NCBI GenBank assembly: GCA_013368315.1
Contig: JAACJM010000118.1
Span: forward strand, 124,001-188,000
Source of the DNA: Tetrapyrgos nigripes
Taxonomy: Eukaryota > Basidiomycota > Agaricomycetes > Agaricales > Campanellaceae
Direction of reading: 5' to 3'
DNA: 64,000 bases
A program made the translations under genes and the position numbers. A model generated the notes under the pieces. It was not told the origin of the DNA, did not search any database, and saw only the letters and a list, made by a program, of their open reading frames with translations. This document shows, piece by piece, positions 49,862 to 62,679 of this stretch (its first letter is position 1; every line of letters begins with the position of its first letter).

Positions 49862-52489
49862 ATGTTCCTCAGTCAACACGATGTGACGGTTGATACTGTC
49901 TCGGAACTGCTCTGGTATCTACAACGGTAAGTAGAATTCATATCTATTCCCATTGCTTCATCCCAATTTCCGTTGAAAATCTGGTCCTCCTGAAACGAGG
50001 TAATGCATATCTGCAGAGATGCAGAGGCGCTGACAACATCATGATACTAACTTACATCCCCTATATCCCATCTGATAGCCCTGAATCTGTCTCGAATGCC
50101 GAACGTGACATGTCTACCGGTCTTCAAAATTCTCCGACCGAAATCGTAGAGGTTGATTTGGCCCAGTAAGTACTATTCTACGTAATCGTTCCTCAGGCGC
50201 TCTAACAGTTCAATAGACTGGGACCCAGTCCTCCACGTATCATTTCCATTGATCGGTGAGTTATTTTATCCTCAACAAATGGTTCAATCTTCAATACGCT
50301 CCTGCTCTAGTCCACGTCCCTCTTTATTCGCTTTAATCATCGGCATCAACGAGTATCTCGATCCTGGCATCAAGAATCTCACTGGAGCCGTAGCCGATGC
50401 AGACTCGGTTCGAGATTTCCTATTACAAGACATCGGCGTACCACCAGAACAAATTAAGAATCTTCGTAACGCAGAGGCAACGAGACTCGCGATTGAAACC
50501 GAGATTCAAAATCTCTCCGACAGTTCAGCCATCGAGAAGAATAGTCCTATCCTGATATTTTATGCAGGTCATGGTGCGCAGATGCCTGCTGGGGATTTGC
50601 CAGCTATAGATGGGAAGATTCAGATGCTTATTCCGCATGACTTTTCTCTCGCTGGATCGGAGGATGAACAAGGACAAGGCGTACTTGATGTGAGACTTTC
50701 GTCTCTACTCGCGGACCTTGCTTTAAAGAAAGGGAACAACATCGTGAGTGCAAGTAATACCATCTTTGCATTATTGTTGACTCAGCATCAACGTAGACTT
50801 GCATACTCGATTCCTGTCATTCTGGCTCTGGTACCCGCAACGACGAAAGGGATCCTACCTTTGCGGTTCGTAGTATCGAGCTTCCTCAAAGTTATACTAT
50901 CCCATCGTCAATCCGTCCTTCTCATTCCGATTTTGAATCATCCCGAGCATCCGCCATCGCGAAAGGTTCAGAGAACACTGGAATGCGATCCCATGTTCTC
51001 CTCGCAGCGTGCTTGCCCGACCAGGAGGCCAAGGAGCGGCACGGCTCAGGTGCATTCACCAGTGCCTTGTTGACATTGTTCCGGGAACAAGGGCTCGACC
51101 AACTCACCTATCAGGGAGTGATAGCTAATCTTCCCGACCTTCCTCTGTAAGCATTCAAGAAACCTCATACGTCTAGTCTTCGAAGCGCTAACTCTCCTCT
51201 AGACAGAATCCCCAATGTGAAGGCGTCCACCAAGATCGTATTCTATTCGACTCCAAGGTCCCCAGCCCAAACGCGAACTGTATCCTGTGAAACGTAGCGT
51301 TCATAAACCTGGCCATTTCGTGCTTCAAGCAGGAGAAGCACATGGAATTACCGCAGGAGCCGAGTTTGATATCTACTCGGATATGGACATGACATCTCTC
51401 ATAGGCAGAGTCGTTGTCTCTGAACCCCCATCTTGCTTCAACGCTCTGTGCAGCATCAAGTCCGAAGCCGATTCCAACTCAGCTCTCCTTCAAGGGTCGG
51501 ACTGTCCAGTTGAATCTGCGTACGCCCTGCAAATGCGCGCCGGGGAGATAAAGTCTCTGCGTGTCTTGATTCCACTTGTCGAGGATTTCATCTATGTATT
51601 CCGGCGCATAGCCTCTGATATGCAGAACGGTGACAATGTGATACTGCTTGTTGACAGCGAGGACGAGCAGCCTGATCTGATTGTCTCTTCTCGTCCCTCC
51701 TCTCAATCTCCTTCATCAGTCGCCCGTTTTGAAATCATGTCTCCACTTTGTCGCCAGCATGGGCTCACTAGGATGCCTTTCGATATTCCCCTAGATGAAG
51801 CAGATTCGGCAAAAAAAATTCATCATATCCTTCGAAGCGCAGCACATTTCTACCACCATCTCAATTGCTCGGCCAACTCGAAATCCAGACGTATCATCGA
51901 AGGAACGAATATCGAGGTGGAGTGTTTTCAATTACAAGAATCTGAAGACCTGTCCGACTTTGGAGACATTCTCGTTCCGGATCCTGAAGGGAAGAATCTG
52001 AATATTGGGGGAGTAATCACGATTGACATAGATGGAGCACAGAATGAGGACGCGGAGGAGTTGCCTGCATATGGATACAAGATCACGAACAACACCGGGT
52101 TGAATCTGTATGCATCGTTGTTTTATTTTGATTTTAGTGATTTGAGTATCGGTACGCCAAACTCTAGCTTCTTGCTGTTCCCCTATTCACGTTACTAACT
52201 ATCATATATAGAGCCATACTTCCTTCCACCCACTGCCAAAAATGGAATGATCGAAACTCCCCTTCCAGCTCACGATTGTCTGACCATAGGGTACGGATCC
52301 AGCGGGACCCCGCCGTATAGTTATTTGGTCAGAGAAGGAGAAGATGTCGACGTAGGCGCGTTAAAACTCTTTCTGTCGACGGATTACGTTGATTATCGGA
52401 GAATTGCCCAAAAATCTCCTTTTGAAACTGATCATCGGGGAACGAAGAGAGTGAATAGGTTGTCGAAAAGAAGTTTGTGGACACGATGA
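49862..52489 (+). CDS. Caspase-domain protein (peptidase C14), one frameshift
   Basis: Exons 49862-49926, 50079-50165, 50217-50255, 50311-50743, 50797-51146, 51203-52151, 52212-52489. The caspase p20 fold begins LFALIIGINEY. The catalytic His lies in ILIFYAGHGAQ and the catalytic Cys in CILDSCHSGSG, split by an intron. HVLLAACLPDQEA and GAFTSALL follow. About 400 further residues form a C-terminal region of unknown fold, common to Agaricomycete members (GHFVLQAGEAHGITAGAEF, YGYKITNNTGLNLYASLFYF, DCLTIGYGS). In exon 6 the frame shifts by one base near 51265: the upstream frame meets TGA at 51288, the downstream frame continues KRELYPVKRS. One more C in a CCC run would restore it. It could be a real null or a sequence error. 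Such proteins are proposed cell-death proteases. Confidence 0.85.
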
Positions 52490-53189
52490 CGTTGGCTATT
52501 GTACAGAGGAAGAGGCATGTTTGATTGTGTATGAAGGTTTTGTAATCATTGTCCAAACTGTAAAAGAGTAGGGCTCTATTTTAGATTTCGTGTAGATTGC
52601 GTAGGTTCGATGTAACTCCGTAGTAGGATTCAGGTGGTCGTTGATTATTGAAAATCTACGAGGAATACGGGTACTTTCTCAATGCTTAAACACCAACTGT
52701 ATCGGAGGGTGTGTACTGGTGATTTGACATGTGTAGGGAAGATGTACATGTTGGGCGGACTGCAAGACGGCGTGACGATAGTATGTATGTATAAACGAAC
52801 AAAGTACATAGGATATTTCAGTAATACACAGACATACGAGGACAGTACGCACTATTCGGGTTAGCAATACACTGCGGTACTCGTCCGTCCCTCGCAAGAC
52901 CAGCTGATCATCTTGACTTTGAAACTGATATTTGCGACGAGGTACATAAATGACAGGGAAGCAAGAAAATGTGTGTTCCTTGGAGAGGAGAGGCGATAGA
53001 AAATGAAAGGGACAAAAAGAAACAAAACGAGAAAGAGAAACTCACAGTAAGCATTTCCCGTCGATCCGCCCTTCCTTTCTTCACCACACACCCGTCATAA
53101 AAATCTCCGTCAGCGCCTATCGTTCCTCTATCCCCTCTCCAGGACTCCAGTCCCCGAAAGTGAGTTCCCTCTTCATCTAATACTGGCAG
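52490..53189. other. Gap without recognised gene
   Basis: Short frames only. The 3' region of the caspase gene. Confidence 0.45.
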
Positions 53190-54460
53190 GAAAATAAAAG
53201 AGAGGAGGAAGAAGGAAAATAGAATTAGAAGGTGATGCTATGTAACCTTACCTAAACGAAACGAAACGGAAACCAAAACCAAATTACCCCCAAGCGCCCC
53301 TACTACCAACAAGTCAGCGTCACAGGCTCCATAGTATTAGCTTGGTTTTTCTGTTCCTAACGGCAGCGAGTAGAATGAATACTAATTGAGGTATAGAGGT
53401 ATATGTTGTGTATCCGAAGCCGAAGCCAGGGAACATTCTTGATTATTGGGAGATCGAGTAGAGGAGAGGTAATGATAGGTGTTGTGTTGATTGGTATTCG
53501 AGACTCGAGAGCGGGAGGGAGCAGTGAGGCCTCGTGAGGGGGTAGGAGAGAAGAGCTAGAAGGGTGGAAGGGTGAAGCGGTTAGTGTACACCGTAGATAA
53601 TGAGAACAAAGAGAATGATAGACAACTGATAGAAGATAGAAGAACCAAATGCCAACATGAAAAAGGAAAAGGGAAAAGGGAGAAAGAAAACGGGAAACGA
53701 ACAACGACAATCACAGTAGGAAAGAAAAATATAAACATAAACGAAGGAGAAGGAAGAAAACGAGGAAAGGAAGCCCGAGTATGAGAAAAGAATAAGAATA
53801 ACGAATACGAGGGAGAGGACGGGAACGGGATATCGGTAGGCAATGGGATGGGTCGAGGGATTGAGATACACGACGGATATGGGTATAGATGAGAGAATGG
53901 AAGAGAGAAGGGAGAAGGGCGAGAATAAACCAAGAATAAAATAAGTAAAGCAAGGCGAATAAAAGAGCGAAGAGGTCGAAGAAGGAAACTGAGACCGACA
54001 CCAAAACGCCTGGAGGTAAAAACAAAAAAAACGAAGATGAAAGAGTAAGAAGAAGAGACAAGGAAAATACAACCAAAAACGACTCTGAAGACACTCACCA
54101 GTTCTTGCCCAATGTCTGTGTAAGAGGCCATGATATAGTCACCACCTCTCAAACCATTTGTATAACATGATACCCAACCTCCTCCTTCCTATGAGCGGAA
54201 GTTGCGGGAGACCCTAACGGAGGGAGATGCGGAAGAGTTGCTAACGGGATGGGTGGTTCTGAGTGTAACTGCGTATGAGGATTGGACATAGGGAGGAAGA
54301 TGAAGAGAGAAGACATCTGTTTGATGGTGATACTCGGAGAGACTTGGTGGATTGTTTTTGATCTAAAGACAGTCAGAAATAGCAGACAAAGATACAGCCA
54401 GCATAACGGACCTGATATTGAGAATGATTCAGAACGAACTGGCCAACGTCTCGCTGCAGA
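53190..54460 (-). repeat. Arm B of the inverted segmental duplication
   Basis: It matches 37840-38850 in inverted orientation. In the counterpart of arm A's open block, TGA interrupts (WFERW-stop-LYHGLLHRHWART). The remainder is purine-rich on the plus strand (pyrimidine-rich on minus) and gives long false hydrophobic frames. Confidence 0.7.
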
Positions 54461-55110
54461 AGAGGTGGAGGTCGGGATGTAGAAGGAAATTGGAGAGTGA
54501 GATTGATTGACGTGCGGAAGGAGAGGAAAGAGGGGCAGGAAGAGAGAGGAAGAGAGGAAGAGAGACAATGGAATGAGATAGGATGAAGCGAAGAGGAAAG
54601 CAAGACACACGTCAAATAATTAATCCACTTTACCCTACCTCCTTGTTCCTGTCCTCCTTATTTCTACCAGTGGCACCCCTCCCTAACCTCTCTAATAGTA
54701 CCAACATCCTCTCCTTCTCGAACATAACTACCTCATAATCCTTCAGCGCCTGCATACTCATTTCGTGGTTCCACGGGACACCTTTTCAAGCGTGTAAAGA
54801 GAGAGAATAAGCGACGACGAGAGCTTGGAGGATTGATTTGTTGGATTGACCGACAGCATAGGCAGCTGAGGGAATGCAGAAAGGGCCCAGTGTAGAGATC
54901 TTCGACAAGGGCTGTTTCGAGTTGTCCAGGGAAAATTTGGCTTGTTTTTGGCAGTTCTAGATGATTTTTGAGGGTGGCTGACGGAAGGAGAACGCGTTTG
55001 AAGCTCGTCCTGCTGGTTGATGAGCCAGGATCATCGACGTCGACTAGTGAGCGAAGGCAGAACGACGCGTCAGTGCTTTGTAAGCGGGAACAGCCGTAAG
55101 CGGCCAGTGT
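54461..55110 (-). pseudogene. Unrecognised minus-strand gene, probably parent of the duplicated arms
   Basis: Open blocks with splice-like joins: TSFKRVLLPSATLKNHLEL and GQLETALVEDLYTGPF (55010-54880), MSMQALKDYEVVMFEKERM and LVLLERLGRG (54760-54650), and RDVGQFVLNHSQYQ (54460-54415), the last continuing into arm B. The helical, charged middle block ends at a GTAGGG donor. Not identified; possibly intact only in part. Confidence 0.35.
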
Positions 55111-55519
55111 TCCGCAAACACCACCAACCGAATGTCAGAACCCATGGAAAAGTTGCGAGGAAGGGCTTCATAACATTATAGCAGGGCAGTGAACCATCCA
55201 GATACTCTCTGCTATCAACGCCAAGGAGTCATCTGTTTCCTAGGAAATTTTACAGACAGACAAACAATGTATTCACAAATAGTAGGAAGAAAGCGATCAG
55301 GCTCGCTAACCAGCTATTCTCAGACTGTTACATGCATAAAATTTTTTCTATCAAAATTCATAGGATGGAGAGAAAGCCGCATTGTACCTTGAGGGTAAAA
55401 AAGAACCATAATTTCGTATATTTTAGAATCATTGGACGCAGAAATCCAAGACAAACCTAAAGTCAGTTTTTAGGACAGCAGTCCTCAAAAGGCGACGAGA
55501 GCACGTACTGCAAGAATCA

Positions 55520-58500
55520 CTAAACTCCGTAATGGACGAATGGAACCCACTTCACAAATTCCATCTCACCGACCTCCTTTCGCAGATGTTCAACAGCTGC
55601 ATGAAGTGCATACGCTGCACTCTGTCTCGGGTTCCGAGTCACCATTTTGTCATGACGCCCCCAGGGACTTCGCAAATATTTGACAGCCGCATGAAGTGCA
55701 TACACTGTACCGACCTCCTTTCGCAAATGTTCATATGCTGCACTCTGGCTCGGGTTTCGAGTCTCCAGTTCATCACAATGCCCCAAGAGATTTTCGTAGA
55801 CTTTATCAGCAACTATAGGTGCGTCCCTGTCCCCGATTGACCACATGGTAGCAATAACACTCGGATAACCTACAGCAAGCATACCAGCTGCAAGATGGAC
55901 GGCTTCTTCAGGGAGGTTCTCATCACCTGTCGCTGTCTGACATGCGGAGAGAACTGCGAGTTCCGCCTTCTCAAGGGATAAGCGCATCAAGTCTTGGAGC
56001 TTGAGGTTTCCATCATAAAGAGCGAATGCGCTATCGAGAGGGTTTATCGAGTCTTGAATTCCATGGCAAGCGAGATGGACAATCTCATACTTGCTCATTT
56101 CTCTCTTGACAGTGTCGACAACGGCTTCATCATGAGTAAGATGGCAGCTATGTTCGGATGACATGTAGGTCTGGATAATCCTCGCCTCTTCCTTGGTGCC
56201 AGGTAGAGGTGTCCTGTTTGGTGTGGCAGGTTGGGAGATGATAAGGACTTTAGGTTTTTCCGTTGGATCCCGCTGGGTTTTACAACCAGAGTTGAGCATA
56301 GCGCTCAGTGTTGTAGTATATGAGGAGACTGCAAAGTCAGAGAATTTAATATTGTCTGAAGCACTTTTGGAGCCGTAGATCCCAGCAGCGTGAATAGGGA
56401 GAAAAGCCAGAGCTCCTGTTGCACACCATGTAATATGAGGAAGAGGATCTTCTGCAGAGTCGTGTAGCTATATTAAAGTGAGTATCTCGTTGAATAAATC
56501 ATGAAAAGAGCTCACCATGTCCTTAATCCCAGACAGAACAGGCTGAACCACCTTGGACCATAACTCAGCCAAGACTGATTTAAACTGATCCCCACATTGT
56601 TCTCCTACTGCGAGCCGTATACTTTTTCGTTCTCCATTGCGATCCACCCTAACATTACTGGCCTCCAGTGATGAACTCAATTTCAGGTGCAGCTCCTCCA
56701 CTTGCTTCCATGAGAGGTTGGGAAGAGGAACATGGATAATATCATGTAAAGAAGAAAGAACCAGTGCATCACAATGTGACAGGTCAATATTTACAATGAT
56801 GACAGGTCCATTCGCAGCAGCAGGAGTAAGGGCAGACAGTTTCTTAGGCTTCAAGAAACTATCAAAGCCATCCAGCATCCTGACTTTGGCAATGAGCTCT
56901 TCATACTCAGCTGCCAATTTAGTATGCTGCTGTGCTTCTTGCTCCCCAGTCATGGCTGCATGCATATTTGGATTATCAATGATATTGGAGCGTGTGGATG
57001 TCCCAGCATTTTGAAGGGCCTTGGAAACTGTCTCCAGTTCCTCAGCAAGTAGTGGGTGCTTATCATGGAGATCATCCAGTGGTGATCGCAGCTGGAGTAT
57101 CTGGCCCCAGACTATGCCACGACCTTCCTCCAACCACTCAACTGCTTGGGTGAGATTCCCAACAGAAATTGCAGTTGCAACAGCAGAATTGATGTGTCTA
57201 CCAATTCTGGGCAATTCTTCATAACGTTGGTAGACAGTCTGTCCAAGCCAAACAAGCTGTGGAATAATGTCCAAAACCACTTTGTATGCATCAAGTGCTG
57301 AGGAGGAACCCTGGTAAGCTGAACATAGGATTGCCCATTTACAAGCTGCAGTGTATCGGATTGAGGGTGGGCTGGAAGCATTTTTTGTGGCTTGCTGGAA
57401 AGTTGCAGAGGCCTTCATAATATCCTCCAGCTCCCTGAGACACTCAAATCTATGCTCAAAGGCATTTCCAAGGTTGATGAGCCGGGATGCTTTGGAAGCA
57501 TGGCCATCAGGGGTCATATCAACAGCCTGGCCATAGAAGCAAATAGTGTTCTTGATGTCTGCCAGCTCCCCAAGACGCTCAAATCGACAGGCAAAGGCAT
57601 TCCCAAGGTTGGTGAGCAGGGTTGCTTTTAAAGCATGGCCATCAGGGGTCAGATCAACAGCCTGGCCCTGGAAACAAATAGCATTCTCAATGTCTGCCAT
57701 CTCTCCAAGACACTCAAATCGATTTAGGAAGGCATTCCCAAGGTTGGTGAGCAGGGTTGCTTTTAAAGCATGACCATCAGGAGTCAGATCAACAGCCTGG
57801 CCATGGAAACAAATAGTGTTCTCAATGTCTGCCAGCTCCCTAAGATGCTCAAATCGACAGCGGAAGGCATTACCAAGGTTGGTGAGCCGGGATGCTTTGG
57901 AGACATGGCCATCAGGGGTCAGATCAACAGCCTGGCCATGGAAATGAATTGCATTTGCCATGTCTGCGAGCTCCCTGAGATGCTCAAATCGACGGGCAAA
58001 GGCAGTCCCAAGGTTGGTGAGCAGGGATGCTTTGTCAGCATGGCTATCAGGGATCAGATCAACAGCTTGACCCTGGAAGCAAATTCCATTCTCAATGTCC
58101 ACCAGCTGCCCAAGACGCTCAAATCGACAGCGGAAGGCATTCCCAAGGTTGGCAAGCCTAGATGCTTTGGAAGCATGGCCATCAGGGGTCAGATCAACAG
58201 CCTGGCCATGGAAGTGAACTGCTTTCTCCATGTCTGCCAGCTCCCCAAGACGCTCAAATCGAAGGGTGAAAGCAATCCCGAGTCTGGTGAGCCAGGATGC
58301 TTTGGAAGCATGGCCATCAGGGACAAGTTCCACAGCCTGACCCTGGAAGTGAATTGCATTCTCCATGTCTCCCAGCTGCCCAAGACACCCAAATCGACAG
58401 TGGAAAGCAATCCCAAGGTTGCTGAGCTGGGATGCTTTAGAAGCATGGCCATCAGGGGTAAGATCAATAGCCTGGCTCTGGAAGCAAATTGCATTCTCAA

Positions 58501-60371
58501 TGTCTGCCAGCTCCCCAACATGCTCAAATCGACGGGTGAAGGCAATCCCAAGGGTGGTGAGCTGGAATGCTTTGGAAGCATGGCCATCAGGGGGTAGTTC
58601 AACAGCCTGGCCCAGGAATCGAATAGCTTTCTCAATGTCCACCAGCTGGCCAAGGGACTCAAATCGACTCTGGAAGACAATCCCAAGACTGGTGAGCAGG
58701 GTTGCTTTGTTGGCATGGCCATCAGGAGTCAGATCAACAGCTTGTTGGTTGAAGCAAATAGCATCTTCAATGTCTGCCAGCTGCCCGAGACGCTCAAATC
58801 GACTTTGGAAGGCAATCCCAAGGTTGGCAAGCCAAGATGCTTTGTCAGCATGGCCATCAGGGGTCAGATCAACAGCCTGGCACTGGAAGCAAATAGCATT
58901 CTCAACATCTGCTAGCTGCCCGAGATGCTCAAATCGACTCAGGAAGGCATTCCCAAGGTTGGTGAGCTGGGATGCTTTGGAAGCATGGCTATCAGGGGTC
59001 AGATTAACAGCCTGCTGCAGGAAGTGAATAGCTTTCTCGATGTCTGCCAGCTCCCCAAGATGCCCAAATTGACTGTGGAAGGCACTCCCAAGGTTACCAA
59101 GCAGAGATGCTTTGGAAGCATGGCCATCAGGGGTCAGATCAACAGCCTGGCCCTGGAAGTGAATAGCACTCTGGATGTCTGCCAGCTCCCCAAGAAGCAT
59201 AAATCGACTCTGGAAGGCAGTCCCAAGATTGGTGAGCCAGATTGCTTTGGAAGGGGTCAGATCAACAGCCTTCTTCTGGAAGTGAATAGCATTCTCGATG
59301 TCTGCCAGCTCCCTGAGAGACTCAAATCGATGAGCAAAGGCATTCCCGAGGTTGTTGCACCAGGATGCTGTGTCAGGATGGTGATTGGGGGCCAGATCAA
59401 CAGCCTGGCGCATAAAGCAAATAGCATTGTTGATGTCTCCAGGCTCCCTGAGATGTACAAATCGATACTGGAAAGCATTTCCTAGGTTGCCAAGCCAGGA
59501 TGCTTTGTCAGCATGACTGTCAGGAATGTGATTGACAGCCTTTTGCATGAGTTCAATAGCATTCTTGATGTCCCCAGCTCCCCGAGATGCTCAAACCGAC
59601 ACAGGAAGGCTTTCCCAAGGGTATTGAGTTGGCATGCTTTGTCAGCATGGCCATCAGGGGTGAGATTGTCAGCCTCTCGCAGGATCCGAATTGCATTATC
59701 AATATCCTCCAGCTCCCCAAGATGCTCAAACCGACCATGGAGTGTTGCCCCCAGGTTGTTGAGCAATGTTGCTTTGTCAGAATAGCTGTCAGGAGCAAGA
59801 TTGACAGCTTCCTCAAAGAGTTGCACAGCCTCATTAATCGCAGCACGGTCTCCAGACTGTTTGAAATGCTCTATCAATTGCATTGCAGAATTGTACATCT
59901 CCTGAACCTGTTTAGATTCACTCAGTTGGTTTACAATTGATCCTCGAGCCAACTGGAACATACCTTTATCTGATAGCGCTGGGCTACTTGCTCATCAACC
60001 AGTTTTGATAGAAGACTCGACAGAAGCAAAGCTTGATAAAGCTCATCCTGTTCCTCCATGTGAATAGGTGTGTAGTTGACAGAGCTGTTTTCATTCATCT
60101 ATAATACAGCTGTAAATATGCTGGGAATTTTTTTGACTAGATATTTACATACCTCGGCATTAGATTGTCCCAAGGACATGTTATTAATGGCCATCTGAAG
60201 CTCTGCAGCATCATCTTCACCATAGTCAGGTGTAGGCTGAGTAAGTGTTCTGTCTGCCCCCTACAATAGTTAAATTAGATATTTTAAGTATGTGAGATTG
60301 CAGTGGGTACATACTGCATCTGTAGCTGGATTTCTGGTTGGATCCTCCAATGGAATGTTTGATTCTGGCAT
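55520..60371 (-). CDS. TPR-CHAT protease-like protein, one frameshift
   Basis: Exons: 60371-60315, 60260-60153, 60098-59964, 59907-56516, 56467-55520. After an acidic N-terminus comes a long array of about 18 42-residue TPR units (consensus like LTNLGNAFxxRFExLGELADIENAI). Then a linker and a caspase-like CHAT domain: LPHITWCATGALAFLPIHAAG, the catalytic His in IVHLACHG, the catalytic Cys in AVLSACQTATG, MWSIGD, and the C-terminus FVKWVPFVHYGV. The frame slips by one base at the C run 59572-59575, between HLGELG and DIKNAI; one more base restores it. A Ser/Asn-rich duplication occurs near the C-terminus. CHAT proteins are clan CD cysteine peptidases; bacterial TPR-CHAT is activated by a partner and cuts a target, and fungal roles in heterokaryon or cell-death responses are proposed. 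Substrate unknown. Confidence 0.9.
57430..59550 (-). repeat. 126-bp coding tandem repeats (TPR array)
   Basis: About 17 units, each 126 bp, with strong DNA-level identity (GCATGGCCATCAGGGGTCAGATC recurs with few changes). One unit near 59245 lacks 12 bp (the DGHA codons). The match at DNA level suggests recent unit exchange. Confidence 0.9.
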
Positions 60372-62350
60372 GTTGGATTATTCTTCGACCGAGTTAAGCA
60401 TACTGCCTGCAAACAACAAAACGCAATACTTACGGTTCCCAAATGGATTTATCAAGATCCAATGCTTCCGATCAATGATGAAGAAAAAAGGTAGTGATGG
60501 TAATCTGCCTCTGAACGCAAGACAGGGAGGAGGGGGAGAAGGAGGGGGGAGGATCAATTTTGGAGCGAGACCAAGCCACCGTCGAGAGATTGACTGAAAA
60601 ACTCAAGAAATTAGTGCATGCCCATAATCACATACAGGATACCTGACGCACCAGGGAAGTAATTGGTTTCAAAACATAGCAAGAGAAAACGGGAAATGTG
60701 GAGCAAAATGGGGATCAGTGATTTGGTTAATCGCCAGAACGTGGACAGCATACAAATAGACAAAGTCAATATAGGTTTCCTTGCACCCTACTTCAAGAAT
60801 TTCTAGATACAGGATAGGTTTCGCAGAGGATAAAGCCTAAATTGTCGTTGAATAAAGAATGCAAACACTTAGTACATATCTATACAATGCCGATTCAAAT
60901 AACGTACCAGGGAATAATCGATCTCAGAGTATGACCAGAAAAGCGCAGAGGAATTGAGCAAAGAAAGGACTAAAGAGAGCAAGTAAAACAACAAAGGAGA
61001 GCGGAGATATCTGTGGAATTGATGCACTATAAGTACTTGAAGTATACGGCGACAGGTGTTGAGTGATAAGGCACGAACACACTCGGAGTTGAAACAAAAC
61101 CGGTCAGAAGTTTCGTTGACAGGCTTCTCAAGAATGTTGTCTTCGTGTTCTCCTTGTTTGACAGATAGATAGATGACATCGAATGATCACTTGTGGCACA
61201 TCTGTACAGCTTTGCCATGGGGTCCAACTATGACCCCAGGCCTTGAGCGCTGCATTTCCGATATATCCCATGGCACTGCCAGTGTGACGCCGTGAATTCA
61301 TACGAACGCTTCTACGCAATTAGCTGTACACTGACCTTTTAGATCTGTATCCAATCAAAAAATAGGCTAGTCGTCTTATTCTATGACACCATCTCGAGTC
61401 CTACAAGTCCTTCCTTCTACTTCCCTGGGAATGCGGTGTTCCTCGTCAAATGATCGCCCCGTTGATGTCGGCTCCCATGATGATGAATAAAAGGCGCCTA
61501 TGTTCAAGAATCCTCGGACGAACCAACATCATCCGATACAGCATCAGTTCCACTGGCACTCGAAGTGTTCCAAAATAACTCCAATGATTGAGATGCTTGA
61601 GCTGCTTCATTCACCATGGCTTGAAATAGGCATACAAACATTACGCAGAACTGTCTGTGCCTGACGAGCTTTCCGTACTCGAAACTTCCTTCCGACATTG
61701 CTTCACGATACATTCTCTTTCTGGACCCGATGCTGCTGGCAGATGAAAGTGCACGTTATGAGTGCTCTTTTGAGGAAAGGGATGAGTAGGAGACAAGGAC
61801 ACGGCCGGGAAAGAGGAAGTAGGCACTGCGTTTATCTTCGTTTTTTTTTTTTCAATGGTCGCTAATTTCAATTTCTTCAGCTGTTACTTAAAGCGATCAT
61901 ACTTCTCTCCCCACTGTCCCTCCCTCTTTCCTTCTCATTCCTTGCTCCCGTTAACCTCCATTCCTCTTTCAGCACTCTCAACCTACCTCTCCGCCATCCT
62001 CATCGTACTTAATTCGATCTGCCTCCGCCTTTGCTTGCAGCCTCATATATATCTCATCCCCCAAAGGCCTAAACACGTTCTGCATCTGCTTTCCCCTTGT
62101 CAAAGACTCAAAGCGATAACAGCATGGGTAGACGAGGGTCAGAATCCTTGTTTTATTATACCTGGGCTTTGAGTACTATTAGCGGCGGGCGCGGTACATC
62201 GCGCCGGTGAAGGACCGAGGAGCGTTTGATCTCAACATGACCAAACAAACGCGTCTCTCTTGACAACCATGTGGAGTCGATAGACCTACTCTATCCAGTG
62301 CAAAGTCTTCCCTTATAACTCCCGGAAGTCATTTCGCCATCTCCTGTTTG
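60372..62350. other. Gap without recognised gene
   Basis: Promoter side of the TPR-CHAT gene, then scattered short frames. Near 62160 GGCGGGCGCGGTACATCGCGCCGG is a GC-rich inverted repeat. Confidence 0.4.
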
Positions 62351-62359
62351 TCTCTCCCC

Positions 62360-62640
62360 CCCGAAATCCATACCACGTATCCGAAAATTCGAAATAATCG
62401 GGGCGACTTCCTGTTTTACAGGACAAGGTTATACCTCTTATTGTGGAGTCAGGACTGAACCATTTACCACCGTTGAAGAAGCTGGTGACCACGATTACGG
62501 GATCGGGTTTAAGGGGAAAATATGTGGGGTGTCGATTTTGAGGGCGGGGAGGTGAGTGGTTAGATGTCTCATATTGAAGTCATTCTTCGCTGACGGGTTG
62601 AGTAGGGTCTTGGGGAATATAAGGAAGATTCTTATCCAGA
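62360..62640 (+). pseudogene. Uracil phosphoribosyltransferase fragment (urg2/FUR1-like)
   Basis: RGDFLFYRTRL is read in one frame, IVESGLNHLP and EKLVTTITG-like text in the next, then GFKGKICGVSILRAGE up to a GTGAG donor at 62554. After an intron NIRKILIQR appears. These are the conserved UPRT blocks in order (RGDFIFYSNRL, VEEGLNHLP, GKICGVSILRAGE, RIGKILIQR). At least two frameshifts separate them, and the PRPP-binding loop region is missing. UPRT makes UMP from uracil and PRPP. Confidence 0.8.
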
Positions 62641-62679
62641 GGGCCACTGGAGTAGCCGTCTTTCCTCCCGACGTGCCTA

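Noticed and set aside
53556..54152. 198-residue hydrophobic protein on the minus strand
   Set aside because: The hydrophobic text comes from a pyrimidine-rich tract that gives long frames in all three phases; it shows no conserved motif.
57770..59485. Long plus-strand frames opposite the TPR array
   Set aside because: They mirror the 126-bp repeats of the minus-strand gene and have repetitive, unnatural composition.
57430..59550. CRISPR-like or minisatellite array
   Set aside because: The 126-bp period is a multiple of three, stays open on the minus strand and encodes TPR units.
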